From positions 170,541 to 234,540 of the forward strand of contig SDOX01000018.1 of assembly GCA_004565275.1 (NCBI GenBank): 64,000 nt of DNA, given 5' to 3'. The translations under genes were made by a program, and so were the position numbers. The notes beneath the pieces are model-generated. The model was not told the DNA's origin. It ran no database searches and saw only the letters and a list, made by a program, of their open reading frames with translations. Shown here piece by piece: positions 40,807 to 52,344 of the stretch. Every line of letters starts with the position of its first letter. Positions within the stretch are counted from its first letter, which is position 1. The stretch is from Nannochloropsis salina CCMP1776. Its lineage: Eukaryota; Sar; Eustigmatophyceae; Eustigmatales; Monodopsidaceae.

Positions 40807-43800
40807 ATGAGTACGCGCAGTGCCTTGCAGAACCAGCCGATACCTCTCCTGAAGATTTCGTACGGGAAGCGCAAGTATCTCTCCTCGGTTCGAGAAACAA
40901 AGCGTCCCAACAGCAGGCCACAATATCAAAAGAGAAATGCGTTCACAGCCTGCCTCCAGAGCTTTTGCGGTAAACGTGTTCGAAAATGGGGCGGTAGTCT
41001 CCGTCGTTTTCTGTTGGGTGAGCTTCCTGCATCATTATCCCTACCAACGAAAATTCGCATCGTCCTCGAGGTAAGAAACATGGCAATGCGCATAGCGGGC
41101 ATGCATTATGTGCTCGCGTGATATATAATTCGAGGGTGTATTCGTGACGGGTGGTTGAGCAAGCTTCAAAATTAGTGATGACACTTTTAATCGTGCCGAG
41201 GCTTGACATTGTATAGAATCCAGTGATGAGCTAGTAGACAAATCACAAAGGACCGTGGGCAGGCATTTTTAAATTTTCTAAGGCGCTGGGTCGAGAACGA
41301 GCAGGAGAGGAAAACGAGTGAGCCGGCAGTCAGATCATTCAACGTGCTTGTGTCTAATTTTTGCTTAATTGTGTCTTGGAATTTTCTGCCAGACGCGAAG
41401 ACTGGGTCATCTATGGGTGACATATCAGGTCGTGGTCACCTTCATCTCTTGCGCGTACTTTGCCCTCTCGTCCGCTTACCGACGAAACGCAGAGGGCTTC
41501 TTGATCGAGGAGAACGTCTTCGGCGCATCAGTTCTTGCCGATCTGCTTCTGCGCTTCTATGCGTCGGATCACAGGTACGTAGAGCGTCCTGGTGGTTGTT
41601 GCTGGGAAATCCGGGGTCGGAGGAAGCCTGTGTGCGGAACGGACTGAAGCGGAAAGACTCCCCGCCGTATCCCGAGGCTCACCAGTGCACACTCACTCAA
41701 AGATACGCGTACAATTTCACATATCTATTGTCCAGGAAATGGTTCTTTTTGGAGAGGCGGACGGTCATCGACGTCCTAGCCGTGGTCCCCGTCTTCACTG
41801 ACATCCTGCGGGCCCTGATCACCGACCCCGCCAGGCAGACTGGTCTGAATAACGCCATCTTCCTCCAAGCCGTTCAGGTCTTCAAGCTGATCCGCATCCT
41901 CCGCGTCTTCTATGTGGGCAGGCAATTCTCCTCGCCCGCCATTCGCCAGTTCATTGTCTTGGTGCTTGCGGTGCTCTGTATCATCTACATCTTTGCTTGC
42001 CTCATTAATATGGCCGAAGGAATCCCTTTCGGCTCCGCTGTCTACTTCTCCGTCGTCACGCTCGCCACGGTGGGCTACGGTGATGTGAATGTGGCCACAA
42101 ACATGGGCCGTGTCTTTGTGAGCTGTCTTATATGCGTCTCCTTCGTTTGGTTGCCTTACGAGATCAACAACTTGACGCAAATGCTCTCCCTGCGTTCCCG
42201 CTACCTCACCACCTTCTTGCCACGGGCGGACAAGTAAGTCGGCGGGATCCTTGTTGAAACTCTTTCTCGATGACACTTTTTCCGATTATCCCCCCCCCCT
42301 CCCCCCTGGTTTCTGGTGCTACCCTTCCTCCTTACCCGGTGTCTGCAGACCCAACGTGCTGCTAGTAGGCCATTTGGACGCCGTCAAGCTCAGCACATTC
42401 CTGGGCGAGTTCTTTCACCCCGATCGACGGACGGACGGAAGCTCCGCTGCATTTTATCACGTAGGCAGTGGAGGTGATTGGGTAGCTGGGACAATGGTGT
42501 ACTTGCGTGGTGTTGTTTATCGTCCCTCGACTCCTTTCTCATGCCGCGTTCCCCCAATACAACTAGGTGGTCATCCTTTCCAACATCGAGCCCGACGACG
42601 AGGTACGACAACCACATAAAGACTCATCTCTCCCTGCCATTCATCCATCTGCGAAGACATGCCCTCATCTGCCATGCTTCTGCCCCTTTCTCCCTAACCG
42701 TACAGCTGATTGAAGTCATGGAATCCCCCCTGATTGAAAGCCGCGTGACTTTCATCAAGGGCACCATCATGAACGAGGATGACCTGGTACGGGCTGGAGC
42801 CAACAGCGCCGTGGCATGTTTCGTCTTCAACGACGGCCTGGCCGCTGATCCGGAGGCCGCAGACGCCATCACCGTTCTTCGTGTCCTCGTCCTCAAGATC
42901 TTCAGGCCGGTCTTGCCCTGTTACGTGCAATTGCACCAATCCCAAAACCGGACTCAGCTGCACATGCTCAAGAAACAGCGACTGGTCTGCATAGAGGACC
43001 TGAAAATGTCTATCATGGGCCTCTCCGCCCTGTATCCTGGTTTTACCACTCTGCTGACCAACCTGCTCAAGTCGTCCGTGGATCATGTGGCCGATCCAGG
43101 GGTGAGAGACCAGGCGGTGGGAGAAAGGGAAGGTGGTATAGGAGGCATGACGCGTCACTCACAGGCACCTCCGTGACACAGTGGCCAGAGTGGCAGAGGG
43201 AGTACATCGAAGGCGGGCAGCTAGAGATTTATATGGTGCAATTGCCATGCTCATTTTCAGGCTTGCGCTTCGATAAGGTAAGCTGTGATGAATATCCTGA
43301 AAGCCATCTCGCACTCTGCTCGTCCCTCGGCTTTCTTGCCTGACACAAAAGCAGCCGATTGATGTTCATCTACTTTTGACCAAAGAGTTCCATGCATGCG
43401 TAATGGAGCCCGCTTTGTCCCGTCCGACAGGCGGCCCGGGACCTCTACATGCACTTCAATGGCCGCGTTTCCTTGCTTGGCATCGAAGAGCGGGAGTTGA
43501 AACTGAGGGGCCCCAACACGCATCCTTCTGCGTCCAAGCACACGGTCAAACGCGTCCTCATCAATCCGGGCAGCAAGTACCGGATCAGGGTTATGCTCCC
43601 TGTCGTAGAGGTAGGCTTTACTTACGGCTTTTCCCGTGCCTTCACATAGGGTATTTGAATAGCCGTTTCCAAAGCTAAAATATTCGGATTTCTATACACA
43701 TGCGCAATGAACAGGCGTGGGGATATGTTCTGGCGGGCGAGCGTCGCATTGCAGAGCTAGTGCAGACGCTGCAAGTCAATCGCGAGCGTGTCATTCCCAC

Positions 43801-45592
43801 GTCGGTGCGTTTAATGCCCGGGCTGGAGGTAGGTGCTTATTCTTCGCGTCTCATACGACCATGTACCCTCTCACAGCCCGCGGCAAAAGGCACCAGGGGG
43901 ACGGTCCTCGCTCCCGACGAGGTCCTCCCCTTGCAACGGCCGAGCACACAATCGATCGGGGGGACCGTAAGCGTCACGGAGGCAAATAGGGCTATAGAAA
44001 CGCAGAAAGCAGGCGATACAGACGGTTGGCAAGTCTCAAAATGCCTTTTGCATGAAATCGCGCCTGCAGACTCGGGCGCGGGCTCCCCGTCGAAAATCGC
44101 TTTTTCCTCTCCAGAGACAGGGCCTCCCTCTTCAGACGTCTCAAATGCAAGCCTGGAAAAAAAAATGCCGACAGCGACAGCTGTAACCGACCCTGGCTCG
44201 ACTTCAACTCGTTTGGAGCCTGCGACTCAGCAGACCAGAGCTACAGAACCCGCCGGCGACATCCACGTGGTCGATGACGTGCGGGCCTTGGAACGCGGAG
44301 CCATGCAAGATCATATCGTGATCCTCCTGCCAAAAGCTGTGGATAAGGTCTGCTACCTACTGCGTCAGTTGCGTTGTCAAATCTTGCATGGTACCGGATA
44401 TTTGAAAGAAGTGGTCATTCTGACAGAGGGCAGGGGGGAGGACCTAGAGAAGCAGTTTCAGTCCTATCTAGGGTGTGACGGCTCCATTGCTCCCCGGGAT
44501 ATGCCAGCTGATGTCTATGTGGTGGAAGGGCAACCGGATAAAGTCAGTGACCTCCGCCGGGCAGGTGTCGAGACCGCTTACAGCTGTGTCCTGCTGGCGG
44601 ACAGGTCCAGCGTGCAAGAGATCGACGAGGAGGCCGTGGACGAGTTTGTCATCCACCAATTTGTGACCATCGAGAAATTGCGGTCCAGGATGGACACACG
44701 GCGCCCTCTGAACTACGTGGTGGAGGTTCTGTCCTGGCCGACCCTCAAGATCCTGGATCAGACCTACAAGACTTTCAAAGGGAAGGCAAGGAAACGCCGC
44801 CGACACCGAAGCCAAAGCCATTTCAATGACCTGCGAAGCCGCTTGAGTATGCTCCGGGGAAGCTCCCCTCTCCGTCACTCTGCGCAACGCTCCCTGGGTC
44901 GAAGGCAATCGCCCTTGTCGAGCGGAGATCCCGGGCAACCGGTTACATATCTCCAGCTGTCGCCAAGATCCAAGATTACGGCCCCGTCGCATTTCTCCGC
45001 GCCGCTCGAACGCAATTGTCAGGGAGATCGTCTTCCAAACCTCAGCCCCGGCACCCTGGCAAGCCTGACAGTGACAGATAAGCCGTCGGTGGACTTCGGC
45101 GTAAGCCACGCCACCCTGTATCCGTTTGTGACCGCAGGAACGTCCTTCTTGATTGACGTCTTCGACATCATCTCCTGCCAATTATTCTACAATCCCGACC
45201 TCATCCGCTTTGTGGATCTACTGCTTGCGCTGGACCCTTCTGCGAACGGAAGTGCCTTGATGAACGGGGGGGGGCACGGGCGACATAAACGCGCCTCAGG
45301 GCACGCCCTCTTTGGCGACGATGATCAAGGCGACGCCTTCTCTGGCCGTCTGGGCCGCATACCCATGCCCGCGGATATGGTGGGGCAGGTCTACGGGGAG
45401 CTGTTCGAGGCCTTGATGGTCGACTTTGAAGCCATGCCCATTGCTCTCTACCGCCATGACGCCAAGGCCGACGTTTCCTACGTCTTCACGGGGCCGCCGC
45501 CCGAGACTATGCTCCGGGTCACTGACTACGTCTTCTTTCTGGCGCCGATTGAGACCATGAATCTAATCTTGCGCAAATATGGGCCCAAATGA
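40807..45592 (+). CDS. BK/Slo-type potassium channel alpha subunit
   Basis: Nine exons: 40807-41070, 41393-41574, 41703-42233, 42349-42460, 42567-42602, 42706-43101, 43182-43277, 43431-43610, 43715-45592; phases agree, 1224 aa. The membrane part has S1 (WVTYQVVVTFISCAYFALSS), S3 (VIDVLAVVPVFTDIL), an S4 with Lys/Arg every third residue (FKLIRILRVFYVGRQF), S5, the pore loop with selectivity filter TLATVGYGDV, and S6. RCK1 starts PNVLLVGHLDAVKLS; RCK2 starts DHIVILLPKAVDKVC and ends with YPFVTAGTSFLIDVFD. This order is specific to Slo channels. The Asp-rich calcium bowl, which precedes the YPF block in animal BK, is missing. An in-frame 48-nt piece (43829-43876) has intron-like borders and may be spliced out. 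Expected at the plasma or vacuolar membrane. Confidence 0.93.
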
Positions 45593-46123
45593 GGTGGTCG
45601 AGCAGTGAGAGGCTGGGTTCAGTCCCTTCTCTTGACACCTGTAGCTCCATCTCTCTTTCAGCTCGTACCAGGAAAACCTCAGCTTAGTCTAGCGCTGACG
45701 GATTCACATGTGCTTGTAGCGACGAGGGACTAGACATTGCCGTTTATTCTTTTGATGGTGCTTTTCCCACAGACATTGTACAATTAGGGCGGGCAAGACG
45801 CATACACACATAGAATTGACAAGGAGACATGCCTGCCCCTTTCGCATTTGCTTTTCACGCAACCCGCTTCCTCTGTCATGAAATATGAACCTTGTCTTAC
45901 CGCCACGCACCACTCTGACCTGTTGAACAAAGTTCTTCCGGCCAACGGTACCCCCGACGTCTTGTTCGCCAGACACGCTTTTCTCTGACGCCCGGCCCGG
46001 CCTGGGCCCTGTTCTCGGACCAGGGTCGCCTCCCAGACCCTCCCATGCCAGACGCCCCTCCTGATCCTTGGCCGTGTCCACGGGCCCTTTTCTGCGCGTC
46101 TCCGCGTGGTCGAGCGCGCACTG
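45593..46123. other. Convergent 3' region
   Basis: A 531-bp stretch between the channel gene and the membrane protein gene. The minus frame stays partly open after the stop at 46124 but shows no conserved character. Likely 3' UTRs. Confidence 0.4.
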
Positions 46124-47130
46124 TCACCCGGACTCGTCCTGCCCCTCCTCTACAACCTCCAGGAGGGGCGCACTCGGCGAATCCGCCGCCCCGGTCCCGT
46201 TGATACGGACCTTTTTCCGCTCCTCCTTCCCCCCCTGTCTTTGTTTCGACAAGTATCGGTGTTGTCGTTCCTTGGATGAGCTTGATGGCGCCGGCTGCTG
46301 CAGTCTCCTGAGGACTGCGAAGGCTAGGGCGCTCAGGGAGAAGACGCCAGCCACCGCGATCAAGATCGTCGCCCACACCGGGAACGAGGACCTCTTCTTA
46401 GGCTTCTTCGTTCCATCCCCGGCCTCTAGGCCCATGACGACGCCCGAGGCCACTTGGAAAGTGTAGGTGCACGTCCGTCGCTCTCCCAACGTCTGGGCAT
46501 GCCGCACAAGCAGCGTGCCGTCGGAGCTCATTGAGACATTGAAGGACCGAGGGGGCATCGCTCCAGGGAATGTCCACCTTGCGGAGCGATTTGCGGCGAG
46601 GTACACGCCCAGGCCACGCGGACAGTCGCAGGGATTCGGAGTGGCAGAGGGCCGGGGGACGCGGGGCGAGACCGGGTTCACTGCGAGGGAGGTCAAATTC
46701 TGAAGGGGCCCGAGCTGGTCCACCCGCAAAGTTTGCATGCATAGCCCGAAGCAGGTTTTATTCAGCTGAGCCACGCATGTCGAGGCACTATCTGTGCCAT
46801 TCCCGTCGAGGCCCGCGGGCAGGGCGAGGCGCACGACGCCCTCTACAACGGGCACGTCTCCCGGGAAGGACACTTCCGGGCGGGAGTGCTGTGCCCTGTC
46901 AGTCGTCAGGACGACGGCGTCGTAATCGATACTCTGAGCGCTGTCTCGAAGGCCGATGCACATTGTCTGTGTGTAGGAACCCGCGAAAGACAAAGAAAGT
47001 AAGTGAATCACGCAAGGCATAGGCGGGCCCTCCACAGCAGGGTACTCACCACCAGGAGCACGAAAGAATGGAAACGTAGGCAGGACCAGCAGGACGGTCG
47101 CAGCCCTAGCATACTTTCCCTCAAAATCAT
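46124..47130 (-). CDS. Single-pass membrane glycoprotein-like protein, unknown family
   Basis: A two-exon model (47130-47050 and 46966-46124, phase 0) gives 307 aa. Exon 1 supplies a hydrophobic N-terminus (WSCLRFHSFVLLV) that can act as a signal peptide. The outer part has several Cys (STCVAQLNKTCFGLCMQTL, NPCDCPRG) and N-glycosylation sequons (NKT, NLT, NRS, NVS). A transmembrane helix follows (FPVWATILIAVAGVFSLSAL), then a basic, Ser-rich tail. The plan is that of a type I surface or endomembrane protein. I do not recognise a domain. The acceptor choice (acacacag) was made for phase; another acceptor 15 bases upstream would not keep the frame. Confidence 0.65.
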
Positions 47131-47329
47131 GTCTGTGGTGTGAGAGATTATGTTTGAATCCATAGGTTGAACAAGTGGGATTGGTGTCACGTGAAATTCA
47201 ACACCAAAAGCGCGACATCGGTGCGCAACGGCAACACGATTTCTCAAGCAGGCAGGATCGAGGGGAGGCCCCTTTTAGTCCTAGCATCTACCACAAATCA
47301 CACGCCTAAGTCATTTAACCGGACAAAAC
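47131..47329. promoter_or_regulatory. 199-bp bidirectional promoter with G-box and inverted CCAAT
   Basis: This lies between the start codons of the membrane protein gene (-) and PUS3 (+). It contains CACGTG at 47188-47193 and ATTGG (inverted CCAAT) at 47180-47184, four bases apart. Both are common promoter elements in eukaryotes, but their use here is inferred. Confidence 0.5.
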
Positions 47330-49816
47330 ATGCCTTTCCCCACGTTTAATATCAAGTCTCGCGCCTTCTTCGCACAGGGGTGCATGGAGACCGCACAGGG
47401 GCACGTGGAGGGCCCAGCGCCTGAGTCTTGCACTGGACTGGATCAAGATGCTCAGCCTCCTTTTCAGTCACCCTCGCCTCCGCTTCCACAAGATTTGACA
47501 CGTAGTCAGCTCTATTCGATGTTACGACACATACAAGAGCAGACAGACGGAAAAGGTATGCTGTACTTACCTCGTCTTTTATTCTAATTGGATCTTACCC
47601 CCCAATTCAATCACCTCCCCGCTCCACTCGTCTCGGCTGTAACGTTTGCTTTCACAGCTATAATAAATTGTACTACCTGATTGGCCCCCTGTTCAAAACT
47701 ATGCTGTAATACTGACATTTCGTGGGCGTCCGTGCCCGTCACAGCGCTCGTTGATCACGCGCTCCACCACATCCTGTCCATGACGACTGGATCGACACCA
47801 CACCCACCGCCCAAGAAGCAAAAGCAGGCCAGGGAGTTCGACTTCAGTCGATTTGGGACCCGTCACATTGCTATACAATTCTGCTACGAGGGCGGTCCCT
47901 ACAACGGCCTGACCTCCAACGGGCCCAGCGAGGAAGAGTCGGTGGAGGCGCAGCTCCTGATGGCGTGCATCAAGACCAAGCTCATCCCGGACCGGGCCTC
48001 CGCCTGCGTCTCTCGCTGTGGACGAACAGACAAAGGCGTCAATGCGCTGCGGCAGGTCGTGGGTTTGCGCGTGCGTTCCATCTTGTCGACGCCCTCTACC
48101 TCTCCCTGGGCCCCCGCCTGTGCCTCGTCCTCGAGCCCGTGCGCAAGCCCAGATCAGCATGCACCCAGAGTCACTCCTGATGCGAATGGCGACGCTGATT
48201 CTTACAATGGGCATGCAAAGACCACAGTCACAGGCGGCTTCTTCAAAGAGGAAGCGGAGGATCCGGCTCTGGACCCAGCCGCACTCGCTGCCGGGGGGAA
48301 CATTTGGTCGGCCTCGTACGACACCCGCACGGAAGGAGAGCTCGATTACACAACGCTTCTCAACCGCGTCCTTCCCTTGGATATCCGCGTGCTGGGCTGG
48401 GCGCCTGTCCCTGACGGGTTTTCCGCCCGCTTTTGCTGCTCCTACCGCACCTACCGATATTTCTTCGACGGCGACGGCTACGACTTAGGCCGCATGTCCG
48501 CCGCTGCCGGGCGTTTGGTGGGAGAGCACGACTTTCGAAACTTCTGTAAAATGGACGTGACGACGGTGCAGAGCTTTGTGCGGGTGGTGCGGGAGGCTAC
48601 GGTGTTGACGGCGGGGGAGTGGGGATGGGCGGTGGACTCCAGGGGACCCATGCCGGGCCCGTCGTCCACGCCCGCCCGCCGCGTGTGCTGCCTGCAGATC
48701 CAAGGCCAAGCTTTCCTCTGGCACATGGTCCGGTGCATCATGGCCGTGCTCTTCGCCGTGGGCCGGGGCCAGGAGGAGGTGGGCGTGGTGGACGACCTCC
48801 TCGACGTCTCCCGCTACCCCGGGAAGCCTCTCTACGCGCTCGCCTCCGAGCACGCCCTGGTCCTCCACGACTGCCACTTCGAGCGCCTGCGCTTCCACTA
48901 CCAACCCTCGGCGCTCTTCCGGCTTTGGACAGAGCTGCGGCTAGCTTGGGGCCAGACGGCCGTCCGTCTGGCCAGGCTGCAGGATCAGATGGGTTACGTG
49001 GGGGAGCTCGCTGTGCGTAAAGCCGCCCTGGATGGGTGGGTGGACGCAGAGCTAGGCATGGGTCGGTTCCAGGGGAGTCGATTCCAGAAACAGGAAAAGC
49101 AGAAAAAGTGCAGGAGGAGGGAGGCGGGGGGAGGGGAGGGAGCGGGGACGGCGGGAGGGGGGGGAGGAGAGGGAGGGAGTAAGTCTCGTGAGGCGGTGAA
49201 CAAGGACGAATCCGGCTCGGTCCATGGGGTGAGTGACAGAGGAGGCGAGGCGGAAGACGAGAAGAGCGCCGGGAAGAAGGAAGATACCGTGCTGATGACG
49301 TGGCGGGATGCGCTGGCCTACCTCTCGGCGCAGGGAATCGTTCCCGACCTGGAGGTGAGCAAGAAGAAAAAAGGCATCTGGACGCCCTATGTGCCCCTGA
49401 AAGATCGCCCTCTGGGCAAAACCTACGAAGAGGCCGTGTTGGGGATGGGGACTAAGAAACGGGAGCTCTACGAGCAGGCGCAACGGAAGAGAAAGGCTGC
49501 CGAGACGAAGGGAGGCATGGAGGCATTTTTCCACAACATGCGAGGGACCTCTCCCGGTCCCTCGCTCAGTAGTAGCGGACGCAAAAGCCGTCATGACAAG
49601 AACGTGATCAATGATGACGTTAGCGCGGCCAAGAGGAAACCTCACCGCACCCGTGGTAGCGAGCTCAACCCTCTCAATCATCTTGCCGCCTCGAGCTCTC
49701 ACGATGGAGCTAATATCAATAGTCAAGTGCGATCGGAAAATGATTTACTCAGTCATAAGGGCTTGGGACATGGAGGTAAAAGTGCAGTGCGGCATGCGAC
49801 AGCATGGCCAAATTAG
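47330..49816 (+). CDS. PUS3: tRNA pseudouridine synthase PUS3/DEG1
   Basis: Two exons (47330-47555 and 47745-49816, in phase) give 765 aa; human PUS3 is 481 aa. The TruA-type fold is clear. It starts with DFSRFGTRHIAIQFCYEGG. The catalytic motif RCGRTDKGVNALRQVVGL carries the nucleophilic Asp. Later come WAPVPDGFSARFCCSYRTYR, HDFRNFCKMDV and QGQAFLWHMVRCIMAVLFAV. The RTRHIA start and DFRNFCKMD block separate PUS3 from PUS1 and TruA. The enzyme modifies positions 38/39 of the tRNA anticodon arm. Extra length comes from a short Ser/Ala insert after the catalytic motif and a long Lys/Gly/Glu C-terminal extension that ends in a nuclear-signal-like basic stretch. The start rests on the first Met of exon 1. 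Confidence 0.93.
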
Positions 49817-50094
49817 AAGTCCAATTTATATAGAAACAGCCAAAGTATTTTTACGCAGAATCTGATGTAAGAGCAGGTGTGCTCCTTTTTGTCGCCACAT
49901 ACTTTTATAATGTATTTTTATTGTTATTAACATTTCAGGAATCTTTCCCCACAATTTATTCTTTGCAAGGAAGCTTTCTATCTCAAGTTCTTGCATACAT
50001 GTTTTTTACCCACTTCTGAGCTTTCTTGAATTGCTCAAGTGTATTCAACAGCACTACATAAGTAGAGCCGTACAATTGATATTTGTGCAACGAT

Positions 50095-52344
50095 TTAGCT
50101 CCTAGAATCCGAAATGCCAGGTGTAGGGGAGAGCGCTTGCTCCGCGGCGGATCTCGTATCGATGTCCTGTAGGCTTCGTGCTTCGTCTCTTTCTTCCTCG
50201 CCCGTCCCCTCCTCCATTCCCCCTTCTTCTGTATCCTCGAACGATTCTTGTCGCCCTACGTCTGGTCCAGCTTCCATCGGCACGCTACGTGGAGTCGTGG
50301 GGCCCTCGTCGACGGGGTCTTCGCGAGTGGTAACATTATTTTCCACCTCAGCAAGTAGGTTGGGTAGCACCTCCTCTTGGATTACTCGAGGGATGCTGCA
50401 TACGTCTTCTTCCAGCAACTGTACCGTCATACCGCTCCCATTTCTTTTTTTCTCTCCCGACACTCGCCTTTCAACATCCTCTTGCGAACCTGCAGGGGTA
50501 GAACATCCTACTGCCACCGCCGAACTGCGTTCTATTGCTTCCTGTACCTCTCTTTCAACTTGACGAGCGTCGGGTTCCGAGACTTCTCCGCTCTCATTCT
50601 TGGTTTGACCGGATGACACGTCACCAAGCCCAGAAAGAATAGCCTTATGGTCTGAGGGCTGTTTCTCCTCGTGTCCCGCTCGTTGCTGATTTTTTGGTCC
50701 CAGATCAAATAAATCTTCCTCCTCTTCCTGAATAGCAGCTTCATGGACTCGGCTGGCCAAGTCTGCCGGCAGGTTCGCTTCACTTTGTGCTTGCTCTTGT
50801 CGAGTGCCCTGTGCGTCGTCGGGATCAACCTGTGCTTGCTCTTGTCGAGTGCCCTGTGCGTCGTCGGGATCAACTTGTGCTTGCTCTTGTCGAGCGCCCT
50901 GTGCGTCGGTCGCACCTGCTATTTTCTGGACTGGAAACCAAGGGCCTGCAACCATGCTGAAAGGACCAGGATCCGAACTCACAGCAGTAGCAGGCAAGGC
51001 GAAGAAGCCCTCGTCCTGCATGCTGGCGAGGACATTTTCTTGGATCTCTGCTATAAAGCTGCGCACAAAGTTGCGTGCTTCGAGATGTCTGCTCAAAGCC
51101 GTCATACGACGGCGACTCAAATGTTGCCTTTCCTTTAGCTGGAAGTCTTGGTCTGTAGAACTTTCGCGGAGCCGATCTTGGCGGGGTGCTTCCGTTAACG
51201 AATTTACAGGTACAGGGAGCGGGAGTGAAGAAGACGACGAACTGCTTGCATTTTCTCGATTTTGGTCAATGGAGGCACTAGAAATATCTTCTTTGCAGGC
51301 TGTATTTGCTTCATCGGCTCTTGATGCATCCTGCTCCGCTTCAGGGGGAGCTGCCTCCAAGCACTCCGAATCCGACGCTGCCGGTAAGAATGGAGAATTT
51401 CCTTGCCACTGCCCGTGCTCTAGCTGTTGATGTGGGTGCTGCTCCTCTTGCGGCTGGGACTGGCCTCCAAGATGTTGCTTTACCTCGTGGTCGTGTCCTT
51501 GCTCACGGAGACAGTGTTCCTGTCCTGATGGTGAGGCAGTGGAAGCCATAGGAGGTACCGACAGACAAGCGATCTTTGCTTGATCTTCCGATTCAACCAT
51601 GCAGGTTTCCACACCCGCGATGAGATCTCCTTCTTCGACCTGAGTGCTTTTCGATTTCATTGCGGCCTTAATTGCCGCCAGAGCCTCTGTCACCAGTAAC
51701 TGTATGTCATCACGCGTATGCTCTACCTTCTTCTCAGAAAAAGCAGCGGAAGCTGGAAGAGCAGGCAGGGGAGAGGACGTACGAGTTGAAGAAATACCAA
51801 TTTTGGGTGACTTGTGTGCTTCGGGGCCACTGCTAAGCGGGGTGATAGGAGAGGGCAAAGGTGACGACCCCCGCGGGTGAGGATTTAATGAGGAGCCTGG
51901 AATGGGGGGAAGAGAACTCGATGCGGACAGCGACGATAAAACAGAAGGAACCCGACGCTGTAGTAACCATGCCTTGGCTTTTTCTATTTTCTCATGCTGA
52001 GCCCTGCGGATCTCCTTCAGACGCTCCAAGTCTCGTTGCCTCTGCATGGAAAGGTTGTGCTGGCCACCTACACGAGCTTTACCGCGTCCCATTGCTCGCA
52101 GGCGTGGCAAATTTGAAGCGTGCAAGTCGAACGTAATGTCAAGATGCGAAGCAGATTCGTATTCTTCTCCGCGCCACTTTAGGCGGGGCCGCGACGCAGA
52201 AGGAGCGATTGAATGCTTGGGTTTGGTGTTAGACAAAGGCGCAACGTAGACTGATGGCAAGGAGGGGCGTGAGGGAGAAAGGTATGGCTGCTGTTGGTCC
52301 CTTGCTGCCGAATGTTTGACACTGAATTCTTGTTCCGTTTTCAT
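50095..52344 (-). CDS. Hypothetical protein, 749 aa, largely disordered, with tandem repeats
   Basis: A single open frame from ATG 52344. The N-terminal 90 residues are Ser/Pro-rich. A charged helix follows at about 100-130 (RQRDLERLKEIRRAQHEKIE). Most of the middle is low complexity (Ser, Gln, Glu, His). A short helical segment around residues 420-450 reads EARNFVRSFIAEIQENVLAS and is the best candidate for a functional motif. Directly after it lie three copies of a 15-residue unit DAQG(A/T)RQEQAQVDPD. The C-terminal third is acidic. Codon use and the intact frame suggest a real gene. No family is recognised. Confidence 0.6.
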   Translation of the reverse strand: MKTEQEFSVKHSAARDQQQPYLSPSRPSLPSVYVAPLSNTKPKHSIAPSASRPRLKWRGEEYESASHLDITFDLHASNLPRLRAMGRGKARVGGQHNLSMQRQRDLERLKEIRRAQHEKIEKAKAWLLQRRVPSVLSSLSASSSLPPIPGSSLNPHPRGSSPLPSPITPLSSGPEAHKSPKIGISSTRTSSPLPALPASAAFSEKKVEHTRDDIQLLVTEALAAIKAAMKSKSTQVEEGDLIAGVETCMVESEDQAKIACLSVPPMASTASPSGQEHCLREQGHDHEVKQHLGGQSQPQEEQHPHQQLEHGQWQGNSPFLPAASDSECLEAAPPEAEQDASRADEANTACKEDISSASIDQNRENASSSSSSSLPLPVPVNSLTEAPRQDRLRESSTDQDFQLKERQHLSRRRMTALSRHLEARNFVRSFIAEIQENVLASMQDEGFFALPATAVSSDPGPFSMVAGPWFPVQKIAGATDAQGARQEQAQVDPDDAQGTRQEQAQVDPDDAQGTRQEQAQSEANLPADLASRVHEAAIQEEEEDLFDLGPKNQQRAGHEEKQPSDHKAILSGLGDVSSGQTKNESGEVSEPDARQVEREVQEAIERSSAVAVGCSTPAGSQEDVERRVSGEKKRNGSGMTVQLLEEDVCSIPRVIQEEVLPNLLAEVENNVTTREDPVDEGPTTPRSVPMEAGPDVGRQESFEDTEEGGMEEGTGEEERDEARSLQDIDTRSAAEQALSPTPGISDSRS
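50786..50917 (-). repeat. 45-bp coding minisatellite, three copies
   Basis: Units begin at 50786, 50831 and 50876 with a period of exactly 45 bp and few differences between copies. Each unit codes for 15 residues in the 749-aa protein, so copy-number change keeps the frame. High identity implies recent expansion. Confidence 0.9.

Noticed and set aside
50786-50917. Possible CRISPR-like array
   Set aside because: Units are contiguous without spacers, in frame in a gene, and the genome is eukaryotic; it is a coding minisatellite.
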